The notes: generated by a model not told the origin, from the sequence alone. Positions 34,233-44,591 are shown, counted from the first letter of the stretch. The stretch is DNA of 64,000 bases from Achromobacter sp. B7 (GCF_003600685.1 NZ_CP032084.1:2480001-2544000), one strand, 5' to 3'. Translations and numbers: made by a program.

Positions 34233-35132
34233 ATGGAGTTTCGTCAGCTCGAGTGTTTCATTGCGGTAGCCGAGGAATTGCACTTCGGCCGCGCGGCCGA
34301 ACGGCTATGCATGACGCAGCCGCCGCTGTCGCGCCAGATCCAGTTGCTGGAGCAGGACCTGGGCGTGACGCTGTTCGAGCGCAACAGCCGGCAGGTGTTG
34401 CTAAGTGCCGCCGGACGCCGCTTTCTGCGCGATGCGCGTCATTTGCTGGAGTTCTCGGCACGTGCCGCCGCCACGGCGAGGCGCACCTCGGGCGGCGAGG
34501 CCGGGCATATCACCCTGGGCTTTACCGCCGTGGCGTCCTACCGCTTGATGCCGTCGATGATCATGCGGGCGCGCAAGCTGCTGGCCGATGTTGAAATCCA
34601 GCTGCGCGAAACGGTTAGCACCGATCTGGCGCGCTTGCTGGTGGCGCGCGAACTTGACGCGATTCTGGCGCGCAGCGTGCCGCAGCAGGCGGGCATTGAA
34701 TCGCGTTTGGTCGAGCGCGAGCCGCTGGTGCTGGCCTTGCCCGTGGGATCGCCGTTATGCGAACACGAGACCGTGCCGCTGCGCTTGTTGCAAGGGCAGC
34801 CCTTCGTGCTGTATTCGCCGCGTGATGGCAAGTATTTTTACGACCGTATCGTGGGCGCGTTTGGGCTGGCCGATGTGCAACCGGACTATGTGCAGCGCGC
34901 GGGGCAAACCCATACCTTGCTGGCGCTGGTGCGGGCGGGGCTGGGCGTGGGCATCGTGCCGGATTCCGCGCGTGAACTGCGCTTTGAAGGCGTGGAGTTT
35001 CGTCCGATCGGCCAGCGCGACCTTTACGCGGATATGTATTTGGCGTGGCACGCCCAGCATGACAATCCCGCGCTGGACGCGTTTCTGGAACGCGTGGTGG
35101 GGGTGGATGGGGCGGGGCGCCGCGCGCCGTAG
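34233..35132 (+). CDS. LysR-family regulator (CatR/BenM-like)
   Basis: A 299-residue LysR protein. The N-terminal helix-turn-helix (MEFRQLECFIAVAEELHFGRA, with MTQPPLSRQIQLLE at about 28-42) and the FERNSRQVLLSAAG block resemble the CatR/BenM subgroup that responds to aromatic acids. It is divergent from the Bug gene, the classic LysR arrangement. The ATG at 34233 has an AAGGA site; an in-frame TTG 24 bases upstream is less likely. Confidence 0.88.
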   Translation: MEFRQLECFIAVAEELHFGRAAERLCMTQPPLSRQIQLLEQDLGVTLFERNSRQVLLSAAGRRFLRDARHLLEFSARAAATARRTSGGEAGHITLGFTAVASYRLMPSMIMRARKLLADVEIQLRETVSTDLARLLVARELDAILARSVPQQAGIESRLVEREPLVLALPVGSPLCEHETVPLRLLQGQPFVLYSPRDGKYFYDRIVGAFGLADVQPDYVQRAGQTHTLLALVRAGLGVGIVPDSARELRFEGVEFRPIGQRDLYADMYLAWHAQHDNPALDAFLERVVGVDGAGRRAP

Positions 35133-35142
35133 GCCGCCGTGC

Positions 35143-35523
35143 CTACAGCTGCATCTTGCGCTTGCCCAGCAGCGTCAACGCCAAACTACGGCCGGTACGC
35201 ATGAACGGGTACAACGCCGTGGACAGGCAGGGGTTGCGGAACACGGCGGCGTTCACGCTGTTGAACAGGTCGTTGCTGGTGCTGATCAGGGCCAGCCGGT
35301 TGATGCAATCGGCGCCCCAGTAGTCTTGCCCGTCCAGGTGCAGCAGCATGCCCTGGTTCAAGTCGTAGCCTTGCGCCTTGTAGGCCACGGCCAGGTCGGA
35401 GTGGTCGCGCATGTTCAGCAGGTCGATCGGCCCCACCGCTTTCTGCAATTGCAGCATCCGCACGTAGTTCGAGCAGAAGGGGCAGTCTCCGTCGTACAAC
35501 AGGAAGTTCTTGGAGATGGACAT
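35143..35523 (-). CDS. DCC-family thiol-disulfide oxidoreductase-like protein
   Basis: A 126-residue DUF393/DCC protein. The family signature YDGDCPFCS (residues 10-18) supplies a CxxC-type pair, and the C-terminal PFMRTGRSLALTLLGKRKM is also typical. The fold is thioredoxin-like; its physiological redox partner is unknown. It converges with the LysR gene, only 10 bases apart. Confidence 0.8.
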   Translation of the reverse strand: MSISKNFLLYDGDCPFCSNYVRMLQLQKAVGPIDLLNMRDHSDLAVAYKAQGYDLNQGMLLHLDGQDYWGADCINRLALISTSNDLFNSVNAAVFRNPCLSTALYPFMRTGRSLALTLLGKRKMQL

Positions 35524-35606
35524 GATGCACCTTGGGTTGAAAATACAGGTCCATTAAAACGCAATGCGTGCCGCTGTGCGCGGGGCGTTCTGCCAGCCGC
35601 GGGCCT

Positions 35607-37028
35607 TCACCCTTGCGCGGGCGGGCGGCGCGTGGCGGCGTCGCGATCCTGGTCGCGCCAGCGCGCGCGCAGCTGTCCGATCTGGCGCAGCGCCGCTTGC
35701 GACATTTTCCACCAGCCGAACGGCCGGGGGTCGGCCAGCATGCTCATGGCGCGCGCGTAGTCCAGCGTCAGCCCGGGCGTCCAGGCCATCGTCAGGGCAC
35801 GTTTACGAATCTGCGAGGCCACCCACAGTTCCGGCGTCAACAGCAGACGCAGCAATACGCGCCAGCCGGCCTGGCTGCCATGCAGCCGTCCCACCACGCC
35901 GTCCAGCGCGGCATCCAGCGCCCGGGCAACCGAGCTTGAGCAGTTGCGGTGAGTCAGGTTGTAGGTGCTGTCCTGGCGATACTGCTGCCAGAAATCGGCC
36001 AGCTTCTGCGCGTCGTAATTGCGAAACCGCACGCGCACGGTCGACGGGCACCAGGCCTTGGATTCCGTGGGGTAGTCGGGTTGATACACGCCGGGGATAT
36101 CGTTTTCGGCGGTGGCGCGCAGCAGGTTGCCGAATTCATCGGGCGAGCGGTCGATTTCGTCGCGCGGGTACAGGCTGATGTAGATGCCTTCCGGCGATTC
36201 CAGGGCGGCGTGCCCGGTCGAGATGACGCCGTTGACGTCCACGGCCGCAATGTAGCGGTCCACCAGCGGAAGGTTGCGTGTTTGCGCCTTGGCCGAGCCG
36301 GACGGCGTCCACACGTGTACCGTCAGCGCGGGCTCGGAGTCGGCGGGCGGGCCATCCCACATGGTGGGGCCAAGGGGGCGGGGCGCCAGTGTCGACCCTG
36401 CCTGTGAAGCCGCCGCAGAAGCGGGCTCCGACGGCATGAAGTCCGGCGACGGGTTGGAGGCGAACGCCGGGTTCGATGCCAGGTGCCTGACGCGCCGCGC
36501 CAGCCACAGCAGCTTCAGGCCCGCGATTCCCAGGAACAGTCCCACGCAATACGGCAGCGTGCCGACATAGTTGGTGGGGTAGGGCTGGAAGAAGAAAATG
36601 GCCAGCAGGATTTCTGCAATGCCCCCCGCAAAGGCGTAGCGCCAACGCTGGTAGCGCACCACATACGCGGCCAGGCACTGCAATACGCCGTCGGTCAGGA
36701 ACAAGGCGCCAAAAATCATCGATAGGGCAAAGTGCCCGTGGTGGTGGCCCGCCAATATCAAGCTGCCGGCCAGCAGCACGAACAGCCCTTTCACATAGCG
36801 CAGCACACGCTGCCCGCCCACGCCGCTGGACGCGATCATCAGCGTGGCCAGCCCTTCGATGATGAAGAGGATGGCGAAGGCGTTCAGCGGAAAGTACAGC
36901 GCGTTGTCCAGCGCGTCGATGAAAACGAAGATGCCCGCGACCAAGAAAAACAACCCGGCCGCGAACAGGCCCTTCCAACGCTTGCGCAGATAGGGGACTC
37001 CCAAGAGCAGCAATACAAGTTGTGGCAT
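35607..37028 (-). CDS. HdeD-like membrane protein fused to a papain-like peptidase domain
   Basis: A 473-residue two-part protein. About the first 180 residues contain six hydrophobic helices in the style of HdeD/DUF308 acid-resistance membrane proteins. After a Pro/Ser-rich linker, residues from about 225 form a soluble domain with the order His-then-Cys seen in circularly permuted NlpC/P60 or LRAT-like hydrolases: STGHAALESPEGIYISLYP and then YNLTHRNCSSSVARALD. This suggests a membrane-anchored peptidase or amidase, perhaps acting on the envelope. The hydrolase reading is inference. The protein is encoded alone on the minus strand. Confidence 0.6.
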   Translation of the reverse strand: MPQLVLLLLGVPYLRKRWKGLFAAGLFFLVAGIFVFIDALDNALYFPLNAFAILFIIEGLATLMIASSGVGGQRVLRYVKGLFVLLAGSLILAGHHHGHFALSMIFGALFLTDGVLQCLAAYVVRYQRWRYAFAGGIAEILLAIFFFQPYPTNYVGTLPYCVGLFLGIAGLKLLWLARRVRHLASNPAFASNPSPDFMPSEPASAAASQAGSTLAPRPLGPTMWDGPPADSEPALTVHVWTPSGSAKAQTRNLPLVDRYIAAVDVNGVISTGHAALESPEGIYISLYPRDEIDRSPDEFGNLLRATAENDIPGVYQPDYPTESKAWCPSTVRVRFRNYDAQKLADFWQQYRQDSTYNLTHRNCSSSVARALDAALDGVVGRLHGSQAGWRVLLRLLLTPELWVASQIRKRALTMAWTPGLTLDYARAMSMLADPRPFGWWKMSQAALRQIGQLRARWRDQDRDAATRRPPAQG

Positions 37029-37127
37029 GCCTGTGTTTTCCGGTTCAAGAAGGGCGAAGGACGAAAACCGAATCGTACAGAAACTTGATGGCTTTTTTTA
37101 CCTTTATGGCTGCTGCTGGGGCGGCGA

Positions 37128-37793
37128 CTAGGGCTGCGGCCGGGGCGTCGTCGGCGCATCCCACGCCAGGCCCATCGCGTAGCCGCGCACGTCTTCCGGC
37201 CACGCGGCGACACATTGCGCGTAGCGGTCGCGGTCATCGGCGTACAGCGCGCGGGTGGCTTCTTCAAAGCCGGGCAGGTTGCCGGCCATACTGGCCATGA
37301 ACCGGTACGCGGCTTCCTGGCGCTGACGTTGCCGACCTTGCGCGTCGTTGTCACGGCGAGCCTGTTCCACCAGCTTGCGCAACACCACCGACGCGCCGCC
37401 CGGCTGCGCGCCCAGCCATTCCCAATGCCTGGGCAACAGCGTGACTTCGCGCGCCACCACGCCCAGCTTGGGCCGGCCGCGCCCGCGCGGCGCCAGGGCG
37501 GCGCTGTCGGAGATCTCGTTCGATTCGGGGGGCGCGCCAGCGGCCGCCGCGCCAACGGCCGCCGCGCCATCGGGCGAACGGTAGCGGTCGGCAACCTGCG
37601 CGTCGGAACCGGACAGGTTCAGGTCCGTCTGCGTGCCGCTGCCGTCTTGATAGACAAGCAGCGCTTGCGCCGCATCGGCGTCCATGGCGCGCTTGACGGC
37701 AAGCGCCACGTCGGCCAGCGGCCCGGCGGCAAGTATTCGGTGGTCTTCAAAGGCGGTGTAGGTGGGGGTGGGCGAGTGGTCAGAGACAGTCAT
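37128..37793 (-). CDS. DUF2239-family protein
   Basis: A 221-residue protein matching DUF2239 in its ordered blocks: YTAFEDHRILAAGPLADVA, LVYQDGSGTQTDLNL, then RGRGRPKLGVVAREVTLLPRHWEWL and AAYRFMASMAGNLPGFEEA. The middle RGRPKLGVVAREVTLLP segment looks like a DNA-binding AT-hook plus helix region, and the family has been viewed as regulatory, but its role is not known. The gene lies upstream of and divergent from guaB, with repeated CCCGGGTAAAAATA elements in the gap. Confidence 0.78.
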   Translation of the reverse strand: MTVSDHSPTPTYTAFEDHRILAAGPLADVALAVKRAMDADAAQALLVYQDGSGTQTDLNLSGSDAQVADRYRSPDGAAAVGAAAAGAPPESNEISDSAALAPRGRGRPKLGVVAREVTLLPRHWEWLGAQPGGASVVLRKLVEQARRDNDAQGRQRQRQEAAYRFMASMAGNLPGFEEATRALYADDRDRYAQCVAAWPEDVRGYAMGLAWDAPTTPRPQP

Positions 37794-37879
37794 GGCGTAT
37801 GGGTTCCGGTGGCCAATATCGGCTTGGATGCGTCCAACGCCTTTTGTGAAACGGCGGCGGAAACGTGGTGCAATTATGA

Positions 37880-37921
37880 CCCGGGTAAAAATAACATGTC
37901 AATAACGCCCGGGTAAAAATA
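37880..37921. repeat. two copies of CCCGGGTAAAAATA in the divergent gap
   Basis: Perfect 14-base copies at 37880-37893 and 37908-37921 are spaced 28 bases apart, with another CCCGGG about 30 bases further on. The spacing and divergent position suggest an operator array for the DUF2239 gene rather than a random repeat. Confidence 0.45.
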
Positions 37922-38032
37922 GTTGTGGGATTCATGAGTCGGGGCTATAACCCGGGCACTGATTCCGGCGCCCATGCGTGCCGGCCTAGCTGCGCCGTAC
38001 CCTGTAAAAAACCCTGCATAAACCTAGGGTAG

Positions 38033-39550
<1,518 letters not shown>

Positions 39551-39581
39551 TCCGTACAGTCAACTACAATGTCATGCATCA

Positions 39582-39629
39582 CGCACCGGCAGAATCGCAT
39601 TAACAATCGCGGTTCTGCCGGTGCGGTTT
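39582..39629 (+). terminator. strong hairpin between guaB and guaA
   Basis: A perfect 13-bp stem (CGCACCGGCAGAA at 39582-39594 with its complement at 39613-39625) has an 18-base loop and is followed by GTTTTATTT. This is an intrinsic terminator or attenuator between two genes usually transcribed together. Confidence 0.75.
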
Positions 39630-39649
39630 TATTTAATCGGTAGAGCTCA

Positions 39650-41242
39650 ATGCACCAGCGCATCCTCATTCTTGATTACGGTTCGCAAGTCACCCAACTG
39701 ATTGCCCGCCGCGTCCGCGAAGCCGGCGTCTATTCCGAAGTGCACCCGGGCGACGTCGACGACGCCTTCGTGCGCGACCAAATGGCGCAGGGCTTGAAGG
39801 GCATCATTCTGTCCGGCAGCCACGCATCCGCGTACGAAGAAGGCTCGATGCGCGTGCCGCACGCCGTGTTCGAACTGGGCGTGCCGGTGCTGGGCATCTG
39901 CTACGGCATGCAGTCCATGGCGCAGCAACTGGGCGGCGTGGTCAGCTTCTCGGACCACCGCGAATTCGGCTACGCCGAAGTGCGCGCCCACGGCCACACC
40001 AAGCTGCTGGAAGGCCTGGACGACTTCACCACCCCCGAAGGCCACGGCATGCTGAAGGTCTGGATGAGCCACGGCGACAAGGTCACCGAGCTGCCCCCGG
40101 GCTTCAAACTGATGGCGTCCACGCCGTCGTGCCCCATCGCCGGCATGGCCGACGAAGAACGCCGCTTCTACGCCGTTCAGTTCCACCCCGAAGTCACGCA
40201 CACCGTCCAAGGCAAGGCCATGCTGGCCCGCTTTGTGAACGAGATCTGCGAATGCCAGGGCGACTGGAACATGCCCGACTACGTCGCCGAAGCCGTCGCC
40301 CGCATCCGCGAGCAAGTCGGCACCGACGAAGTCATCCTGGGCCTGTCCGGCGGCGTGGACTCCTCGGTGGCCGCTGCCCTGATCCACAAGGCCATCGGCG
40401 ACCAGCTCACCTGCGTGTTCGTCGACCACGGCCTGTTGCGCCTGGACGAAGGCAAGCAGGTCATGCAGACCTTCGCCGAAAACATGGGCGTGAAGATCAT
40501 TCACGTCGACGCCACCGCCCAATTCATGGGCAAGCTGTCTGGCGTTGCGGACCCCGAAGCCAAGCGCAAGATCATCGGCCGCGAATTCGTCGAAGTGTTC
40601 CAGGAACAAGCCGGCAAACAGCAAAGCGCCAAGTGGCTGGCCCAGGGCACGATCTACCCCGACGTCATCGAATCCGCCGGCGCCAAGACGGGCAAGGCCA
40701 CGTCCATCAAGTCGCACCACAACGTGGGCGGCCTGCCGGACACGCTGAACCTGCAACTGCTGGAACCCCTGCGCGAACTGTTCAAGGACGAAGTCCGCGA
40801 ACTGGGCGTTGCGTTGGGTTTGCCGCCGCAGATGGTCTACCGCCACCCGTTCCCGGGTCCGGGTCTGGGTGTTCGGATCCTGGGCGAAGTGAAGCATGAA
40901 TATGCTGAACTGCTGCGCCGTGCGGATGCGATCTTCATTGAAGAATTGCGGAACACCAAGGATGAGGCTAGTGGTCTGACTTGGTACGAGCTGACCTCGC
41001 AAGCGTTTGCCGTGTTCCTGCCGGTGAAGTCGGTGGGCGTGATGGGCGATGGACGGACTTATGAGTACGTTGTGGCCTTGCGTGCCGTGCAGACGTTTGA
41101 CTTCATGACCGCTGACTGGGCGCCGCTGCCGCACCCGCTGCTGGCTCGCGTTTCTTCGCGGATCATTAATGAAGTGCGCGGGATTAACCGCGTGGTTTAT
41201 GACGTGTCGAGCAAGCCGCCGGCGACGATTGAGTGGGAGTGA
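39650..41242 (+). CDS. guaA: GMP synthase (glutamine-hydrolysing)
   Basis: A 530-residue GMP synthase: an N-terminal class I glutamine amidotransferase domain (nucleophile C84 in GICYGMQ, His/Glu in FHPEVTHT) and a C-terminal PP-loop ATPase (SGGVDSS at 233-239) plus dimerisation domain ending in KPPATIEWE. It aminates XMP to GMP. Up to about 40,800 codons end mostly in C, typical of this genome; from there to the stop codons end often in T or G, a marked shift at the end of the gene where the mobile element integrated. The gene end is duplicated at 53,750-53,763. Confidence 0.97.
   Translation: MHQRILILDYGSQVTQLIARRVREAGVYSEVHPGDVDDAFVRDQMAQGLKGIILSGSHASAYEEGSMRVPHAVFELGVPVLGICYGMQSMAQQLGGVVSFSDHREFGYAEVRAHGHTKLLEGLDDFTTPEGHGMLKVWMSHGDKVTELPPGFKLMASTPSCPIAGMADEERRFYAVQFHPEVTHTVQGKAMLARFVNEICECQGDWNMPDYVAEAVARIREQVGTDEVILGLSGGVDSSVAAALIHKAIGDQLTCVFVDHGLLRLDEGKQVMQTFAENMGVKIIHVDATAQFMGKLSGVADPEAKRKIIGREFVEVFQEQAGKQQSAKWLAQGTIYPDVIESAGAKTGKATSIKSHHNVGGLPDTLNLQLLEPLRELFKDEVRELGVALGLPPQMVYRHPFPGPGLGVRILGEVKHEYAELLRRADAIFIEELRNTKDEASGLTWYELTSQAFAVFLPVKSVGVMGDGRTYEYVVALRAVQTFDFMTADWAPLPHPLLARVSSRIINEVRGINRVVYDVSSKPPATIEWE
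41227..41240 (+). repeat. left attachment-site repeat at guaA 3' end
   Basis: GATTGAGTGGGAGT at the end of guaA matches GATCGAGTGGGAGT at 53,750-53,763 in 13 of 14 positions, with 10 consecutive identical bases. Both copies encode the terminal Ile-Glu-Trp-Glu of GuaA. The guaA 3' end is a known integration site for genomic islands, so this is read as attL. Confidence 0.7.
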
Positions 41243-41271
41243 GTTGGGCGTTTTAGGTAATTAACGTGCGA

Positions 41272-42078
41272 ATGAAAATGCCGGGGAGACCACCGCGAGA
41301 TGCGGATGGTGCCCCGGTTTTTTTTGTGCCTAAGTCGGTTATGGAGCAAGACGACGAGCAGAGGCTCTGTGTTTGGTTTGCCTGTCAATCAGTGCTGTTT
41401 GGTAATTGCTATAGACAGCTCATGCCTTCTTTTTTCGACAAGGTGAGACTTGATAGCGGGGTGATGATCGCGACGACAGTCCCATCTCGAGACATATTGC
41501 CTGCGATGTCCTTTCCTGGAGATATCGATCTTTTGATCATTCCTTATGTAGGTGATCATTTACTGGTAGCTCAGACGCTAGCGGTTGAAGTCAAGATTGT
41601 GCGCGCCAAGTTTCACGCTCAGGGCAAGTCGCCTAATGACTTCGGATTCTCGCAAGCAAACGGCATGGTTCGACATGGTTTTCCGTTTGTGGGAGTTGCC
41701 CATCTGATCGTTTCGGACAGTAGCCCGATGAAAGCGTGGCGATCCATGCATGCCGTGGACGTCATTGATGCAGAAAGTGGGCGCGTTCGGGAACCGAGAG
41801 AGGTCTTCGTGGATATGCTGCCCGCAGACCTAATAAAAAGATCTTATGGGCGATTGCTAAAAAATTGCCAATCCAAACAGGTCGGCCTTCTTGCGGCATA
41901 CCTGGGGGAAAGCGGAAATTGGATTCCGGATGGGCGCCAAGCCAGAAAGAACCGAGCGCTGAGTCGGGAAACCTTGAACGCAATTGCGTATTATTACCGC
42001 GAAAATTTATGGAGGTTCCGGGATTTACCTCGGTTTCCTGACGACTTGCAAAGAAGAGAAGTTCGTTCGGCTTACTAG
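41272..42078 (+). CDS. predicted PD-(D/E)XK-fold protein at the left end of the guaA island
   Basis: A 268-residue protein of unknown family. A PD-(D/E)XK-like motif can be read: D84-I-D86 (FPGDIDLLII) and E106-V-K108 (LAVEVKIV), with hydrophobic strands around them as in restriction-endonuclease folds. This suggests a nuclease or a degenerate relative. The start is uncertain: GTG 41266, ATG 41272 and ATG 41278 are all possible, and no strong ribosome site stands out. Codon use is less GC-biased than the core. It lies 30 bases after guaA, where an integrase would be expected in an intact element. Confidence 0.55.
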   Translation: MKMPGRPPRDADGAPVFFVPKSVMEQDDEQRLCVWFACQSVLFGNCYRQLMPSFFDKVRLDSGVMIATTVPSRDILPAMSFPGDIDLLIIPYVGDHLLVAQTLAVEVKIVRAKFHAQGKSPNDFGFSQANGMVRHGFPFVGVAHLIVSDSSPMKAWRSMHAVDVIDAESGRVREPREVFVDMLPADLIKRSYGRLLKNCQSKQVGLLAAYLGESGNWIPDGRQARKNRALSRETLNAIAYYYRENLWRFRDLPRFPDDLQRREVRSAY

Positions 42079-42136
42079 TGCTGCTCGGTTTGGTAATCTG
42101 ATGAGCTCGGGCACATAGGACGGCGCGATTTCAACA

Positions 42137-42265
42137 GTGCAACTGGGCAAGACAACACTCGACTTCATTAAGATCGTCAAGAAGAAGGCGCGGCTCTACT
42201 TTTTCGGCAAACAGGGTGCCTCTCGCGTTTGCATAGCAGAAATCGATCAAGTGAACGATTTTTGA
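42137..42265 (+). pseudogene. possible C-terminal gene remnant
   Basis: A 42-codon frame without a proper start encodes a protein-like segment, LDFIKIVKKKARLYFFGK followed by RVCIAEIDQVNDF, and ends in TGA. The residues look like the end of a real protein rather than random translation, but I cannot name it. It lies in a debris zone together with the guaA fragment and the broken DUF932 gene. Confidence 0.3.
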
Positions 42266-42301
42266 GAGTATTGGATCAACCATGCAACTTGCCAATAGAG
42301 A

Positions 42302-42352
42302 CGCAAGCAAGTGGGCGACGACGAAGTGATCCTGGGCCTGTCGGGTGGCTTG
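42302..42352 (+). pseudogene. internal fragment of a divergent guaA gene
   Basis: About 51 bases encode [14 protein letters not shown], the PP-loop of GMP synthase, in frame. Aligned with the resident guaA at about 40,313-40,363 roughly 43 of 51 positions agree, and most differences are at third codon positions. The fragment is therefore a piece of another guaA allele and not a copy of the local one. Flanking sequence is not guaA. Confidence 0.6.
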
Positions 42353-42365
42353 GCGGCGACCGTTC

Positions 42366-42993
42366 GCGGCGCGGCATTAGGATTTGGCTTTCCGTGATGG
42401 GCGCGGGCTTGTCGTCGTTGTACTTCAAGGCCAGCGCAGCGCGGGCGAACACTTCCGATTCCCCGGCGTCCAGTGCGATGGTCTGCATGGCGTCGCGGGA
42501 TTCCTGCGCCCGGTCAACCGTGCAGGACTGCGTAAGCGCCTTCGATGACATGTGCGGCCACGTCGCCCTTGTGGGGTATGCGCACGTCCGCCACGGTGTC
42601 GTCGCAGACCAGGCCGGTTTGGCACACGAAGCGGAACATTCCAGCGCGCATCTGATAGCTACTGGTGCCGTCATGCAAGTTCAGCAGGATGATTTCGTTG
42701 GCCTCACGGCCGTTGATCTGGCTGGCGTGGCGCAGCCGGATCATGTACTTGGTGTAGTCGCGGCGGTCGTCGTTGCGCACGCGGGTCTGGCACACCATCA
42801 AAGGTTTGAAGCCTTCCCCGCGCAGTTCCTTCAGCACGGTGGCGGTGGGGATGTAGCTGTAACGATCCGAGCGGCTTTCGTGCGGGGCGTCCGCAAAGAT
42901 GGACGGGGCCACCGCGCGGATTTGGTCATCCGACAAAGGACGTTCCGAGCGCAGCACTGGCGAACGGGAAGCGAAGCGGGAAGCAAGTTGCAT
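42366..42993 (-). pseudogene. frameshifted and truncated DUF932-family gene
   Basis: The 5' part (42993 to 42514) encodes 159 residues of a DUF932 protein, a family common on integrative conjugative elements (QLASRFASRSPVLRSERPLS; REANEIILLNLHDGTSSYQ). A frameshift near 42,514-42,520 stops it after AYAVLHG. The next frame continues the family sequence (QESRDAMQTIALDAGESEVF, then KPAPITESQI). Similarity ends near 42,370, directly beside the guaA fragment, so the 3' part is deleted. An AGGAG ribosome site precedes the ATG. The gene is probably inactive. Confidence 0.7.
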
Positions 42994-43616
42994 GGTCTTT
43001 CTCCTGACAAAGTTGGCTGTTGAAGAAACCTCACCGGATTCCTAGATTCGGAGCCCAGCCTTTCGGCTGTTCGGTGCGGTCGGCACGAAGAACCCGGTTG
43101 GCCTCGTTGCCACCGTCTTTCCTGAGTTCATCGCCCGCGACGGAAGGGAGCCTGTGGACGGGGGCCGTCAAGGAGGCAAGCGCAGGGTTGGTGCGGTCCG
43201 CAGGCGCTGCAGAGGACACGGCCCTGCGCGCCTTGACGGCACATGGCCGCGGGCTACAGTCGCGAAGAAGGTGATGAGTTCAAGGAAGACGGCTGGACAG
43301 GCAACGGCCATCCCTTTGTGCCGACCGCACGCAAGCGAAGTGCGCAGGCCCGAAGCTGGTCGCCGGGCCGAAGGCATCAGCCGAGCGGAGCGAGGGAACG
43401 ATGGAAGCCCGAAAGGGGCGAGACGCCAGGACCGCAGGGCAGGGTGGCTCGATGCGCAGCACGACAGCGCGCCCGGCCGCCTTCTTGGCCGGGGACGTCC
43501 AGACTTAGGTCGGTATCCGGGTACCTGAGCATCCGTTCGATGACGCGCACTGGGGTACCGACAGAAGTGGCTTGGTCAAATACGCTACCAGCCATGTTCA
43601 CTATCAAAGACCGGCC
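42994..43616. other. non-coding ICE-type leader region
   Basis: About 620 bases without an accepted gene, lying upstream of the DUF932 pseudogene on the minus strand. It contains one copy (43342-43500) of a module that recurs upstream of radC. Several open frames cross it on both strands, but none has protein-like composition. Confidence 0.5.
43342..43500 (-). repeat. leader module copy A (upstream of DUF932 gene)
   Basis: This ~160-base stretch recurs at 45327-45470 with identical blocks of 22 bases (43392-43413) and 29 bases (43443-43471). It lies about 350 bases upstream of the DUF932 start on the same strand. Paired GGCC-rich segments suggest RNA structure. Confidence 0.55.
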
Positions 43617-44426
43617 ATGAGCGCACTCCAATCCGATAATCCGAAGCAGATCTGCGAAAACATCCTCATCGAGGGGAAGCGCTACAACGTCGAGCACCGC
43701 ATCCTGCCCAGTGAAAATGCCGTTGCCGATCGACTGCTTGCTCGTGGCATCGAGCTCACCGAGGCCTATGAGGAACTGCACGGCAAGCTCCACGCACATC
43801 CGCATGCGCTGCAGGTCTTTCTAGGGCTTGTCCTCAGCACCGCCGCATTCTGGAGCCCGGAGAAGATCGCGCAGGCGCGTACCGCACGAGGCGATCTCGG
43901 CAACGTCAACCAGCAGATTGCGAGGAAGGCGGCAGAGCTGGCCGGTCTGCTGCAGCAGCGTTCCGATCTGCACAACACCTCTGGCTTCAGCACCGACACC
44001 CACTACCACGTGTGCGATGTGATCGAGGCGGCGGCCAAGCGCAACTACCTTTTCACGTCGTATGTCCAGGAGCGCCTCGACGCTCTTCACGGCCAGTTCG
44101 ATTTGAAGTATTGGCCGTCGCTGAGCGACTTCCTGCAAGAGCTGGCCGCCGATGCCGAGGGCGCGGTCATTGAAGCCACAGACCCCTTGACCGCGGCCGC
44201 CACCATGGCGTCGCGTCCGTCCCGCGCGGATTTCATCAAGGCGCTGCTCGCAGCCATCGACGAGAACAGGGGGCGCAACCACGGCCAACTGCCCAACGAT
44301 TTCAAGGTCACCGACAACACGCTCGCTACCTTGGCGAGCTGTGTGTTGGACCTGGGCGCCGACGATCTGGTCGATGGCCCCTACGTGAAGCGGCTCCGTC
44401 AGCGTGAACGCGACGGAGCCAAGTAG
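43617..44426 (+). CDS. hypothetical protein of the guaA island
   Basis: A 269-residue, mostly helical, soluble protein. Nothing matches a named family by eye. Notable segments are NVEHRILPSENAVADRLLAR, SDLHNTSGFSTDTHYHVCDV with clustered His residues, and PSLSDFLQELAADAEGAV. The start at 43617 (MSALQSDNP) is preferred over an upstream GTG at 43572, which lies in the leader region. It is flanked by ICE-type leader sequence and radC, so it may be cargo of an older element; a defence role would be a guess from context. Confidence 0.6.
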   Translation: MSALQSDNPKQICENILIEGKRYNVEHRILPSENAVADRLLARGIELTEAYEELHGKLHAHPHALQVFLGLVLSTAAFWSPEKIAQARTARGDLGNVNQQIARKAAELAGLLQQRSDLHNTSGFSTDTHYHVCDVIEAAAKRNYLFTSYVQERLDALHGQFDLKYWPSLSDFLQELAADAEGAVIEATDPLTAAATMASRPSRADFIKALLAAIDENRGRNHGQLPNDFKVTDNTLATLASCVLDLGADDLVDGPYVKRLRQRERDGAK

Positions 44427-44591
44427 CCGCCGACGGGGCCCTTCGGTGACTTCGTTTCGGGCCGATCAGGCGCAGCCTGTTCGGCGGCTTTCAGGGGCGC
44501 CAAGCAACGCGCGGCAGGGATGGGCTGCCGGCCAATCCTCTGGAGGCATGCCCGAAGGCCGGCGACCGACACACAGGGCACAGCAAAAAAA

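Noticed and set aside
39647..41134. Long minus-strand frame opposite guaA
   Set aside because: Antisense shadow of a certain gene.
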